Below, piece after piece: positions 43,974-51,315 of a stretch of 64,000 nt of DNA (positions within the stretch are counted from its first letter, which is position 1; each line of letters opens with the position of its first letter). The stretch covers positions 64,862 through 128,861 of the forward strand of contig NZ_JAEMTF010000001.1 in the NCBI RefSeq assembly GCF_016462415.1, given 5' to 3'. The translations under genes and the position numbers were made by a program. This DNA is from Williamsia sp. (GTDB lineage Bacteria; Actinomycetota; Actinomycetes; Mycobacteriales; Mycobacteriaceae). The notes beneath the pieces were generated by a model. It was not told the DNA's origin and did no database searches. It was given only the letters and a program-made list of their open reading frames with translations.

Positions 43974-45182
43974 ATGGCCTTCGACGTCGCCGCTCTTCGC
44001 GCGCAGTTCCCCGCTCTGGAGTCAGGTATCGCGCATTTCGACGGCCCCGGCGGGACACAGACACCATCGGTGGTGGCCGAGGCCATCACGAACACCCTGC
44101 TCGCCCCGCTGTCGAACAGGGGTCCGCTGGTGGCCAGCGAGCGCAACGCCGACACGGTCGTCGATGAGTTCCGCCTCGCCTACGCCGACCTCCTCGGTGT
44201 CTCGCCACGCGGAATCGTCATCGGGCGCAGCGCAACTCAGATCGCCTACGACGTCGCTCGCCTGCTCGCGAAATCGTGGGGTCCCGGTGACGAGGTCGTC
44301 GTCAGCCGCCTCGACCACGACTCCAACGTCCGTCCCTGGGTGCAGGCCGCCGAGGCGGTCGGGGCGACCGTCGTCTGGCTCCCACTCGATGCGGTCACCG
44401 CGGACCTCGACCTGTCCGGGCTCGACGAGGTCATCAACTACCGGACCCGTCTCGTCGCCGTCACGGCAGCGTCGAACCTGCTGGGCACCAAGCCCCCGGT
44501 GGCGCGAATCGCCCGACGCGCACACGACGTCGGTGCGCTCGTCTACGTCGACGGCGTCCATCACGCGGCGCACGCGTCGGTCGACGTCGGTGCGCTGGGC
44601 GCGGACTTCTTCACCTGCTCTCCGTACAAGTTCTTCGGGCCACACTGCGGTGTCCTGGCCGCCGACCCTGAGTTGCTGGAGTCGCTGCACCCGGACAAGT
44701 TGATCCCGTCGACGAACCGAGTTCCCGAACGATTCGAACTCGGCACCCTCCCGTACGAGATCATGGCGGGCGCGACAGCGGCGGTGGACTTCATCGCCGG
44801 CATCGGACCGGACGTCGGATCACGTCGCGACCGGATCGTCGCCGCGCACCACCTCATCGACGAGCACGAGGTTCGGCTGCGTCGGCGCGTCGAGGCCGGC
44901 TTCGCCCGCTTCGGCGATCGCGTCAGGTGTCACTCGGTGGCGGGGGAGCGGACACCCACGTTGTTCTTCACGTTCCGAGGCGTCGACGCCTCCGCGGTCT
45001 ACCGATCTCTCGCAGCGCGCGACGTCCTGGCGCCGGCCGGTGGCTTCTACGCCCACGAGGCGATCCGTGCACTGGACCTCGGCACCGACACCGGACTGCG
45101 GGTCGGTCTGGCGGCCTACAACGACGACACCGACATCGACCGTTTGCTCGCCGGCGTCGCCGATCATCTGCAGGGCACCTGA
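43974..45182 (+). CDS. Cysteine desulfurase-like PLP protein (TIGR01976)
   Basis: A 402-residue class V aminotransferase-fold protein. The N-terminal 'GIAHFDGPGGTQTP' is typical of TIGR01976. Other features are 'VVSRLDHDSNVRPW', 'VTAASNLLGTKPPVARIARRAHDVGALVYVDGVHHAAH' and the PLP lysine in 'CSPYKFFGPHCG' at about 219. The active-site Cys loop of true NifS/IscS enzymes is not evident, so desulfurase activity is doubtful. No iron-sulfur assembly gene is nearby. It may be a lyase or aminotransferase on another substrate. It is a single gene with no clear ribosome site. Confidence 0.85.
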   Translation: MAFDVAALRAQFPALESGIAHFDGPGGTQTPSVVAEAITNTLLAPLSNRGPLVASERNADTVVDEFRLAYADLLGVSPRGIVIGRSATQIAYDVARLLAKSWGPGDEVVVSRLDHDSNVRPWVQAAEAVGATVVWLPLDAVTADLDLSGLDEVINYRTRLVAVTAASNLLGTKPPVARIARRAHDVGALVYVDGVHHAAHASVDVGALGADFFTCSPYKFFGPHCGVLAADPELLESLHPDKLIPSTNRVPERFELGTLPYEIMAGATAAVDFIAGIGPDVGSRRDRIVAAHHLIDEHEVRLRRRVEAGFARFGDRVRCHSVAGERTPTLFFTFRGVDASAVYRSLAARDVLAPAGGFYAHEAIRALDLGTDTGLRVGLAAYNDDTDIDRLLAGVADHLQGT

Positions 45183-45196
45183 AGCGGCCCTATTCG

Positions 45197-45225
45197 TTGA
45201 CACTCTTGCCAATCTGGTTACCTCG
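45197..45225 (+). promoter_or_regulatory. Possible promoter of small conserved gene
   Basis: A perfect TTGACA -35 hexamer at 45197-45202, with a weak -10 candidate (TACCTC at 45219-45224) after 16 bases. It lies just upstream of the 71-residue gene. Confidence 0.35.
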
Positions 45226-45241
45226 GCGAATGATCGTCGGC

Positions 45242-45457
45242 ATGGAACGGACGATCGTCAGGTGTGACTCGGGTGGCCTCTACTCGACGATCTGGATTCC
45301 GCTGATCTCGTTCAAGGCCATCCGGTTCGGGTCGGCGCGATTCCAGCGTTGCCCCGTGCACCGTCGGTGGGAGCGGGCAACCCTGGTCGACGCCACCGCC
45401 CTGACCGACGAGGAGCGCCGCGCGGCACAGTCGATCGTGGATGTCGGCATCCCCTGA
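45242..45457 (+). CDS. Small conserved actinobacterial protein
   Basis: A 71-residue protein. The pattern 'VRCDSGGLYSTIWIPLISFKAIRFGSARFQRCPVHRRW' followed by 'LTDEERRAAQ' and a C-terminal 'GIP' matches a family of about 70 residues that I recall as widespread in actinobacteria and functionally uncharacterised. Two cysteines and the Arg-Phe-Gln-Arg-Cys-Pro-Val core could form a small zinc or redox fold. ATG 45230 is an alternative start four codons upstream. A TTGACA box sits 28 bp before that. Confidence 0.7.
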   Translation: MERTIVRCDSGGLYSTIWIPLISFKAIRFGSARFQRCPVHRRWERATLVDATALTDEERRAAQSIVDVGIP

Positions 45458-45555
45458 TCTCGCTCGTTGCACGTCACTGATCACTCCGTCACCGCTCAGT
45501 TCTCGGTTCCACCGCGGTCATACCCATGACAACCCTGCGAGCAGATAGGTGACTC

Positions 45556-46104
45556 ATGTTTGATCTCGGACCGGCCACAGTGGAGATGGCCCGATTGGTC
45601 GACGGGGTGCGCGACACCCACCTCGACCGCCCGACCCCGTGTGACGACTGGACGGTGCGGGAGTTGCTCGCGCACATTCACCAGTTCACGAGTGTGTTCG
45701 CCGACAGCGCCCGAAAGAGACCGATCCAGCCCCCGGACGGCCTCGTCGACGACTGGCGGGCAGTGATCCCGGCCCGACTCGCCGACCTCGCTGCGGGTTG
45801 GCGCGAAGCGAGCGCGTGGGACGGGCAGGTCTCGGCGGGAGGTATCGAGATGCCGGCTGCCGACAACGCGATCGTCGCGATCGAGGAACTCACCGTGCAC
45901 GCCTGGGATCTTGCTCGCGCAACCGACCAGGACCTGCTCGTGGAGGACTGGACCTTGGACCGGGTCGAGCAGTTCTTCGCCCTGTTCTCCCCGGATGCCA
46001 CGCCGGACGAAGGACCGTTCGGTCCTGTCGCCACAGCGCCCGATGGTGCCGATCGATTCGACCGCATCCTGGCCAGGACGGGACGCGATCCACGTTGGAC
46101 CTGA
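45556..46104 (+). CDS. TIGR03086 metal-binding protein (mycothiol-dependent/DinB-like fold)
   Basis: A 182-residue protein of the maleylpyruvate-isomerase N-terminal (DinB/MDMPI) superfamily. Metal ligand candidates are the histidines in 'ELLAHIHQF' and 'EELTVHAWDLARATDQ'. The 'TPCDDWTVRELLAH' start is characteristic. Related enzymes use mycothiol as cofactor for transfer or isomerisation reactions. ATG 45556 follows AGATAGGTG. A metallo-beta-lactamase-fold gene lies 27 bp downstream and is probably co-transcribed. The substrate is not known. Confidence 0.85.
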   Translation: MFDLGPATVEMARLVDGVRDTHLDRPTPCDDWTVRELLAHIHQFTSVFADSARKRPIQPPDGLVDDWRAVIPARLADLAAGWREASAWDGQVSAGGIEMPAADNAIVAIEELTVHAWDLARATDQDLLVEDWTLDRVEQFFALFSPDATPDEGPFGPVATAPDGADRFDRILARTGRDPRWT

Positions 46105-46131
46105 CCCCGGGCCCGCCCGAGGTGTGAAGAT

Positions 46132-46944
46132 GTGGAGATGCGGGCACTGGGATCGATGCGGCGGGTTCGTCACCTCAACTGTGGGACTTTCCGGGCGCGG
46201 CTCGGTGGACCCGCTCTGGTCAGTCAAGTCGTCGTCTGCGAATTCGAGCACGGCCTGGCCCTGATCGACAGCGGGCTCGGAGCCGACGACGTCGCCCACG
46301 CGAACTCGAGGCTCGGCGTCGGGTTCCGGCTCCTCCTCCCGGCTCTCGACACCGCGGAGACCGCGGTCGAGCAGATCGGTGCGATGGGGTTCTCGGCCGC
46401 AGATGTCACCGACATCGTGCTGACGCACATGGACCTCGATCACATCGGAGGCGCAGCTGATTTCACGTCGGCCACGGTGCACACGTCTGCGGCGGAACAG
46501 TCCTCGGCCACGAGCCGGACCGACGCCGCCGCGAAGGTCCGCTACCGAGCGCCGCACCTGCGGGCGGTCAAGAACCGAACCTCGGGGTACTCCGACTTCA
46601 CCGACGAATTGTTCGGGTTCACGGGTCACCGCCTACACGACTCCGTCCGTGCCATACCGATGCCCGGCCACACCGTCGGCCATTGCGCCATCGCGATCAA
46701 TGATCCGCAGCGCGGGTGGTTGCTCCACGCCGGCGACGCGTTCCATCACCGTCGGGCCATCACCGGCCAATCGTCGGGCCGGTCGATCTCGATGGTGGAA
46801 ACCGCTCTGGCCGACGATCGACGGGAACTGCGTACGAATCAGCGACGACTCGCGGACCTGGCCGCGCAAGCCGGAGGACCGCAGATCTTCTGCGCTCACG
46901 ATCCGGTCCAGTTCGCGGCACTCGTGTCGTCGCAGGTGGAGTAG
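46132..46944 (+). CDS. Metallo-beta-lactamase-fold hydrolase
   Basis: A 270-residue MBL-fold hydrolase. The zinc motif is 'VLTHMDLDHIGGAADF', which is H-x-D-x-D-H, with the second His of the usual HxHxDH replaced by Asp. Downstream ligands are in 'MPGHTVGHCA' and 'LLHAGDAFHH', with the last His in 'FCAHDPVQF'. Members hydrolyse lactones, thioesters or similar. GTG 46132 follows GAGGTG by a good spacing; ATG 46138 is in frame. It is probably in an operon with the TIGR03086 gene. The substrate is unknown. Confidence 0.85.
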   Translation: MEMRALGSMRRVRHLNCGTFRARLGGPALVSQVVVCEFEHGLALIDSGLGADDVAHANSRLGVGFRLLLPALDTAETAVEQIGAMGFSAADVTDIVLTHMDLDHIGGAADFTSATVHTSAAEQSSATSRTDAAAKVRYRAPHLRAVKNRTSGYSDFTDELFGFTGHRLHDSVRAIPMPGHTVGHCAIAINDPQRGWLLHAGDAFHHRRAITGQSSGRSISMVETALADDRRELRTNQRRLADLAAQAGGPQIFCAHDPVQFAALVSSQVE

Positions 46945-46953
46945 GCGCGATCG

Positions 46954-47994
46954 TCAGACCACGGGTATCAGTGGACCGTCGAATTGCGTTCTGTCGCCAT
47001 CGAACCCGCCCAACAGCGCGTTCTCGACGACCTCGTGCGGTGTACCGAGTCGCGGTGCGCTGACCTCGTCGAGGCGGCGATAGTGCTCGTCGCTCAGGTC
47101 GATCTCGAGTGAACGGAGGTAGGCGTCGAGGTGGGTCACCGACCGAGGCCCGACTATCGGGATCAGCGATGTCTGAGCCAGCGTGGATCGTCGGTGAAGC
47201 CATGCGAGGGACACGCCGACGGCATCCGCCCCGATCTCGTCGGCGACCGCGAGCACGGTGTCGAGTACCGCTGACCGCTCGCGTCCCTCGGTGTCCGGTA
47301 CGCCGGCACCGAGTCGCCCGGACTCCCCGCGGCGATACTTGCCGGTCAGGAGGCCTCCGGCGAGCGGGGAGTAGAGGAGAACCCCGAGTCCGTGTGCCTG
47401 CGCCATCGGGAGTATCTCGCGCTCCGCGGAGCGTTCGGCGAGGCTGTACTCGGTCTCGATACCCGCGAGCGGCGCCAGACCGCGAGCCTCGGAACGTGCT
47501 GCCGCGGCCGACGTTCGCCAGGCCGGGAAGTTCGACAGCGCGCCGTGCAGGATCTTGCCGGAACGCACCAGGTCGTCGAATGTCTCGAGTATCTCGGCCA
47601 TGGGCGTGACGCCGTCGGGGAAGTGGGGCATGAACACATCGACGTAGTCGGTCTGCAGTCGGCGCAGGCTCGACTCGAGCGACCGGATCATGACCTTGCG
47701 GCTGTTGCCCGTGGTCGCGGGCCGGGGGTTGTCGCTACTCGACCGGCTGTACTTCGTGATCACGACGAAGTCGTCACGGTCGTTACCGAGCAGGTCGCCC
47801 AGCACGGTCTCGGAACGACCGTCCTGGTACACGCTCGAGGTGTCGAACGTCGTTCCACCTGCGGACACGTACGCGTCGAAGACGCGGCGCGGGCCGTCGG
47901 CACCATCCGCCGCCACCGATCCGAAACTCGATGTCCCGAGTGCGAGTGCGGAGACACGCAATCCGGTTTGTCGTCCAAATGTGTTGTACCGCAT
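46954..47994 (-). CDS. Aldo/keto reductase
   Basis: A 346-residue AKR of the YakC/Tas type. Catalytic tetrad candidates are Asp and Tyr in 'TTFDTSSVYQDGRSE', Lys in 'FVVITKYS' and His in 'VDVFMPHFPDG'. The NADPH-binding end is 'SLIPIVGPRSVTHLDAYLRSL'. It reduces aldehydes or ketones of unknown identity. The ATG at 47994 has GGAG five bases earlier. It is divergent from a TetR gene over 77 bp, which is the usual set-up for a regulated detoxifying reductase. It is convergent with the MBL gene (9 bp). Confidence 0.88.
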   Translation of the reverse strand: MRYNTFGRQTGLRVSALALGTSSFGSVAADGADGPRRVFDAYVSAGGTTFDTSSVYQDGRSETVLGDLLGNDRDDFVVITKYSRSSSDNPRPATTGNSRKVMIRSLESSLRRLQTDYVDVFMPHFPDGVTPMAEILETFDDLVRSGKILHGALSNFPAWRTSAAAARSEARGLAPLAGIETEYSLAERSAEREILPMAQAHGLGVLLYSPLAGGLLTGKYRRGESGRLGAGVPDTEGRERSAVLDTVLAVADEIGADAVGVSLAWLHRRSTLAQTSLIPIVGPRSVTHLDAYLRSLEIDLSDEHYRRLDEVSAPRLGTPHEVVENALLGGFDGDRTQFDGPLIPVV

Positions 47995-48071
47995 GTCAGC
48001 TCCGAACAGAGATGGATGAGGGGGGTAGTCTGCTGCTCAGCGTACCAAAATAAAACGAGGAGTCGCTCTTT

Positions 48072-48614
48072 ATGCCGAAGGTCTCCCAGGCGCACCTGGA
48101 CGCACGCCGACAGCAGATCGTGGATGCGGCCAGGGTGCGCTTTTCCGAGCAGGGATTCGCCCGGACATCTATGGCTGACATCGTCGACGAGGCCGGTCTG
48201 TCCAACGGGGCCATCTACCGGTACTTCGCTGCGAAGGAGGAGATCGTCGTCGCCGTATGTGAGCAGGCGAGTGGCGCTCTGCCCGATGCATTGACCGCAG
48301 ATGCGGTCACCGCGTTTCTCGAGCACCTACGAAGGCTGTCCAGCGAAACTGGACACGCCCGGCTGGTGGCGCAGATATATGCGGAGGCGGCACTGTCGCC
48401 GACCTTGGCCGAAGTCGTTCGCGGACAACTGGAGACGCTGCGTGGCGCGGTGGCAGATCTGGTCCGCGAGGATCACCCGGGCGACCGGATGCACGTGGCC
48501 GAAGCATTCGTGGCGATCTGCGGTGGCTACAGCGAACAGCTCACCGTTCGAGGTGACCTCGACCCCGCCCCGTTCGTCACCGCGGTCATGGCCGTGGTCG
48601 GAATGCGGGCGTGA
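48072..48614 (+). CDS. TetR-family repressor
   Basis: A 180-residue TetR protein. The N-terminal HTH is 'ARRQQIVDAARVRFSEQGFARTSMADIVDEAGLSNGAIYRYFAAKEEIVVAV' split over residues 11-62. The C-terminal ligand domain is short. ATG 48072 follows GAGGAG. It is divergent from an aldo/keto reductase, its likely target. The 77-bp gap has an AT-rich CCAAAATAAAACG patch but no clear palindrome. Confidence 0.87.
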   Translation: MPKVSQAHLDARRQQIVDAARVRFSEQGFARTSMADIVDEAGLSNGAIYRYFAAKEEIVVAVCEQASGALPDALTADAVTAFLEHLRRLSSETGHARLVAQIYAEAALSPTLAEVVRGQLETLRGAVADLVREDHPGDRMHVAEAFVAICGGYSEQLTVRGDLDPAPFVTAVMAVVGMRA

Positions 48615-48670
48615 ACTCGGTCGGACGCATCGCGCCGACGCGGCACGATCGTCCTCGGGAAGGTCAGACG

Positions 48671-48823
48671 TCATGCCGTGAGCGGCTCCGGTGTCGTCCA
48701 GGATGAGCGGTCACTGACCGGCATGGCGTCGAAGCCCAACTCCTCGACTCTGCGGTCCCAGCGCGGAATTCCAGACGGGTCGAAGGAGGGAACATGACCG
48801 GGAACGCCGATGATTATGTGCAT
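48671..48823 (-). pseudogene. N-terminal remnant of LLM-class flavin monooxygenase
   Basis: A 50-codon frame starting at ATG 48823. Its product looks like the first strand-helix-strand of luciferase-like F420/FMN enzymes: 'MHIIIGVPGHVPS', then 'IPRWDRRVEELGFDAMPVSDR' (read in two parts), then 'WTTPEPLTA' and a stop. Full proteins continue with an Ala-rich helix for 230 or more residues; here the rest is missing and the DNA runs into the TetR 3' end. The start region is intact, with TTGACC and CACGAT boxes upstream. It is best explained as a truncated gene. The 302-bp gap holds nothing else. Confidence 0.55.
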
Positions 48824-48916
48824 CTCGGCATCGTGCAACCTCAATCGCAGTGGAGGTCAATGCACCGTGTCGCGCAGGCGACCTGAGTGATCTGCCTCGA
48901 CGGCGATTTCCATCTG

Positions 48917-49489
48917 TCAACCGATGAATCTGACGACGTGCTCCCACAGCTGTTCGGTGGCAACCGGATCGAACTCGTCCACCTGCCCGGCGTCGGTGAA
49001 CAGGTGGCCGCGCCCGGGGTACTGAATGTATTCGGCAGCAGCGCCGGCGTCGTTGACCGACTTCATCACCGATTCGACGGAGCCGGCGGTCGTGAACGGA
49101 TCGTCGACCGAGTAGTGGATCTGAACCGGGACGCCAACCGGCCAGTGTTCTGCTCCCAGTTGCTCCAGGGGGAGAGCTCCGGAGCACAGGATTGCCCCAC
49201 TGATCCGCCGGTGCAGGGCGACGTGGGTGGCCATGCCACCTCCGTTGGAGAAGCCGAGCGCCACGAACCCGTCGGACAGCCGCGCCACGCCATCGAGCGC
49301 GCGCTGCATCAGCTCTGGGAACCCGATGTCCCCGACGAAGGCGCCGGCCACGTCGTAGTCGTCGAAGGACCGGCCCTCGTACTGGTCGACCACGGTCACG
49401 ACGTGGCCGGCGTCTCGGAGGCGTCGCGCGGCATCCTCGATCCCGCTGCGGACACCCAGAACTGAATGAAAAACGGCTACCTCGGCCAC
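48917..49489 (-). CDS. Dienelactone-hydrolase-family protein (Ser-type)
   Basis: A 190-residue alpha/beta hydrolase of the DLH family. The nucleophile position is Ser81 in 'ALGFSNGGGMATHVAL', where classical dienelactone hydrolase has Cys. The Asp is in 'YSVDDPFTT' and the His is in 'PGRGHLFTDA'. GTG 49489 has an AAGGAG site. It stands alone in a gap-rich region. Ester or small-lactone hydrolysis is the probable activity. Confidence 0.85.
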   Translation of the reverse strand: MAEVAVFHSVLGVRSGIEDAARRLRDAGHVVTVVDQYEGRSFDDYDVAGAFVGDIGFPELMQRALDGVARLSDGFVALGFSNGGGMATHVALHRRISGAILCSGALPLEQLGAEHWPVGVPVQIHYSVDDPFTTAGSVESVMKSVNDAGAAAEYIQYPGRGHLFTDAGQVDEFDPVATEQLWEHVVRFIG

Positions 49490-49705
49490 TGCTTCTCCTT
49501 CGACACGATGGACGACGTCCATCAGATGTTCAGTCCTCGACGCGGGACCTGTGGGAGCGCGTTGCTCCGTCACACCCAGAGCGTGCTCCCGATTGCGGAC
49601 ATCTCGGGTCCTGATTCGACATGTGGTCCCATTCGGGGTTTTTCCGGCTACGACGTTCGCCTTCTTGTTTGATGAGCAGGTACATCCCACGAGGAGAGGC
49701 ACCTG

Positions 49706-50683
49706 ATGAGGATCACCACGGCGCTGGCCGCACTGGCGGTCACGGTCTTGGTCATGGCGGGGTGCTCCGACTCCGACTCGGGGCCGTCCGAGTCTGCCGC
49801 GGAGTATCCGGCCGGCCCGGTGACGATGTCGGCCGGCGCCGGACCCGGCAGTGGTTTCGACCTGACCATCCGTGCGGTGGTCGACGCCCTGCGCGCCGAC
49901 AAGATCGTCACCGTCGGGCTGCCTGTGCAGAACAAGCCCGGCGGGGCCGGAGCCGATCTGCTCGCGACCATGGTGCGTGACCACCGGGGCGCCGACGACC
50001 AGATCGCGGTGACATCGCTGTCGATGATGCTCAATCAGCTCGAGGGTCGGTCGCCGTACGGCTACGCCGACGTCACCATGATCGCGCGTCTGATGACCGA
50101 ATACTTCGTCGTCGTCACCGGCTCGGGGTCGCCCTCGGGAAATCTTCGCGACGTGATGTCAGCGATCACAGCCGATTCGTCACGGGTGCGGGTAGGCGCT
50201 GCGGCCGACGACCAGGCGCCGTTCGACCTGCTCGTGTCCGCCGCCGGCGGCGACCCGTCGACAATTCGATACATCGACGTCGAGGGTGGTGCGGACCAGA
50301 CCGCCGCGCTGCGCAGTGGCACCGTCGATGTCGCGATCGGCGGTGTCAGCGAATTCACCGGCGCCGTACGCGAGGGGACCTTGCGCGCATTGGGCGTGTT
50401 GGCGGAGAACCGTGTGCCGGGCCTCGACGCCCCCACCGCGCGCGAGCAGGGACTCGACGTGACGCTCGCCAACTGGCGCGGTCTCTACGGTCCGCCGGAC
50501 ATGCCCGCAGCGGCAGTCGCCTACTGGCGCAACGCGCTCGGTGACATGGTGCGCTCACCCGCCTGGAGCGCGATCGCCCAACGCACTCAGTTCACCACCA
50601 CGTTCTCCACCGGCGACGACTTCCAGAAATTTCTGGCGACCACGCAGAACGAAGTCAAGGCAGCCCTCGACGCACAGCGATGA
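49706..50683 (+). CDS. Tripartite tricarboxylate transporter-type substrate-binding lipoprotein (TctC-like), orphan
   Basis: A 325-residue binding protein. It has a lipobox 'VLVMAGC' with Cys20, then 'PVTMSAGAGPGSGFDLTIRAV' and 'VQNKPGGAGADLLATMV', which are the TctC/BugT ligand-loop signatures, and 'DVAIGGVSEFTGAVREGTLRALGVLAENR'. Such proteins bind carboxylates such as citrate or aromatic acids outside the membrane. No TctA or TctB membrane gene is nearby, so it is an orphan, perhaps a sensor or one that uses a remote permease. ATG 49706 follows CGAGGAGAGG. It converges on the deaminase gene. Confidence 0.88.
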   Translation: MRITTALAALAVTVLVMAGCSDSDSGPSESAAEYPAGPVTMSAGAGPGSGFDLTIRAVVDALRADKIVTVGLPVQNKPGGAGADLLATMVRDHRGADDQIAVTSLSMMLNQLEGRSPYGYADVTMIARLMTEYFVVVTGSGSPSGNLRDVMSAITADSSRVRVGAAADDQAPFDLLVSAAGGDPSTIRYIDVEGGADQTAALRSGTVDVAIGGVSEFTGAVREGTLRALGVLAENRVPGLDAPTAREQGLDVTLANWRGLYGPPDMPAAAVAYWRNALGDMVRSPAWSAIAQRTQFTTTFSTGDDFQKFLATTQNEVKAALDAQR

Positions 50684-50699
50684 CGAACCCGGTCCGGAG

Positions 50700-51194
50700 T
50701 CACCCGTGCGACGAGTGTCCGTCGACGCCGGAACGGTGCAGTGCAGCCATCTCGTCGGCGAACATCTCGACCGGACCTTCCACCAGTAGCGCTGGGGCGA
50801 CGGCATTGATCGGCAGCCCGGCCACCGGTGATTCCGGGGCGTTCCATTCCGCGCGCCATGCGTTGAGTTGGGCCGACGACACCGCATAGACGATGCGTCC
50901 CAACCCCACCCAGGCGTGCGCCGCGGCACACATCGGGCAGTGCTCGCCTGAGGTGTACACCGTCGCCGAGGCGCGGGCGTCGGGGGAGAGGTGCTCGACG
51001 GCCCACTCCACTATCGCCAGCTCCGGATGTCGGGTGTTGTCACCGGTGCCGACCCGGTTGCGATCCTCGAAGACTGCGCGCCCCGAGTCGTCCACGAGGA
51101 CTGAGCCGAAGGGTTCGTCGCCCGCCAACAGTGCCTCTCGTGCCAGGTCGACGCAGCGCTGCAGATGAATGATGTCGTTGCCGGATACCGCCAT
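50700..51194 (-). CDS. Nucleoside/guanine-type deaminase
   Basis: A 164-residue zinc deaminase of the cytidine-deaminase superfamily (guanine/tRNA-adenosine type). The active site is 'TRHPELAIVEWA' (His and proton-shuttling Glu, HPE in place of HAE) and 'YTSGEHCPMCAAAHAW' (Cys-x-x-Cys zinc ligands, with His before the first Cys where Pro is usual). A TATTCT box six bases before ATG 51194 and the absence of a ribosome site point to a leaderless message. Housekeeping TadA is probably elsewhere. The base specificity is not clear. Confidence 0.85.
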   Translation of the reverse strand: MAVSGNDIIHLQRCVDLAREALLAGDEPFGSVLVDDSGRAVFEDRNRVGTGDNTRHPELAIVEWAVEHLSPDARASATVYTSGEHCPMCAAAHAWVGLGRIVYAVSSAQLNAWRAEWNAPESPVAGLPINAVAPALLVEGPVEMFADEMAALHRSGVDGHSSHG

Positions 51195-51200
51195 CGCCGA

Positions 51201-51206
51201 AGAATA
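51201..51206 (-). promoter_or_regulatory. -10 box of leaderless deaminase transcript
   Basis: TATTCT on the minus strand, six bases before ATG 51194. No -35 match is seen. Confidence 0.45.
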
Positions 51207-51315
51207 GGCAACGAGGCGGCGAGGGGTGCGCGGGCCGTCGGTGACGGCGATCACAGCTACAGTGACGTGGAGATCCGCAGATTCCCCATCATCGACTCAG
51301 AGACGAGTGATCCCA

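Noticed and set aside
43974..45182. True cysteine desulfurase for Fe-S assembly
   Set aside because: The TIGR01976 branch lacks the clear active Cys loop, and no suf or isc genes are nearby.
49466..49672. A 68-codon plus-strand frame near the DLH gene start
   Set aside because: It overlaps the DLH start and has no homology pattern or ribosome site.
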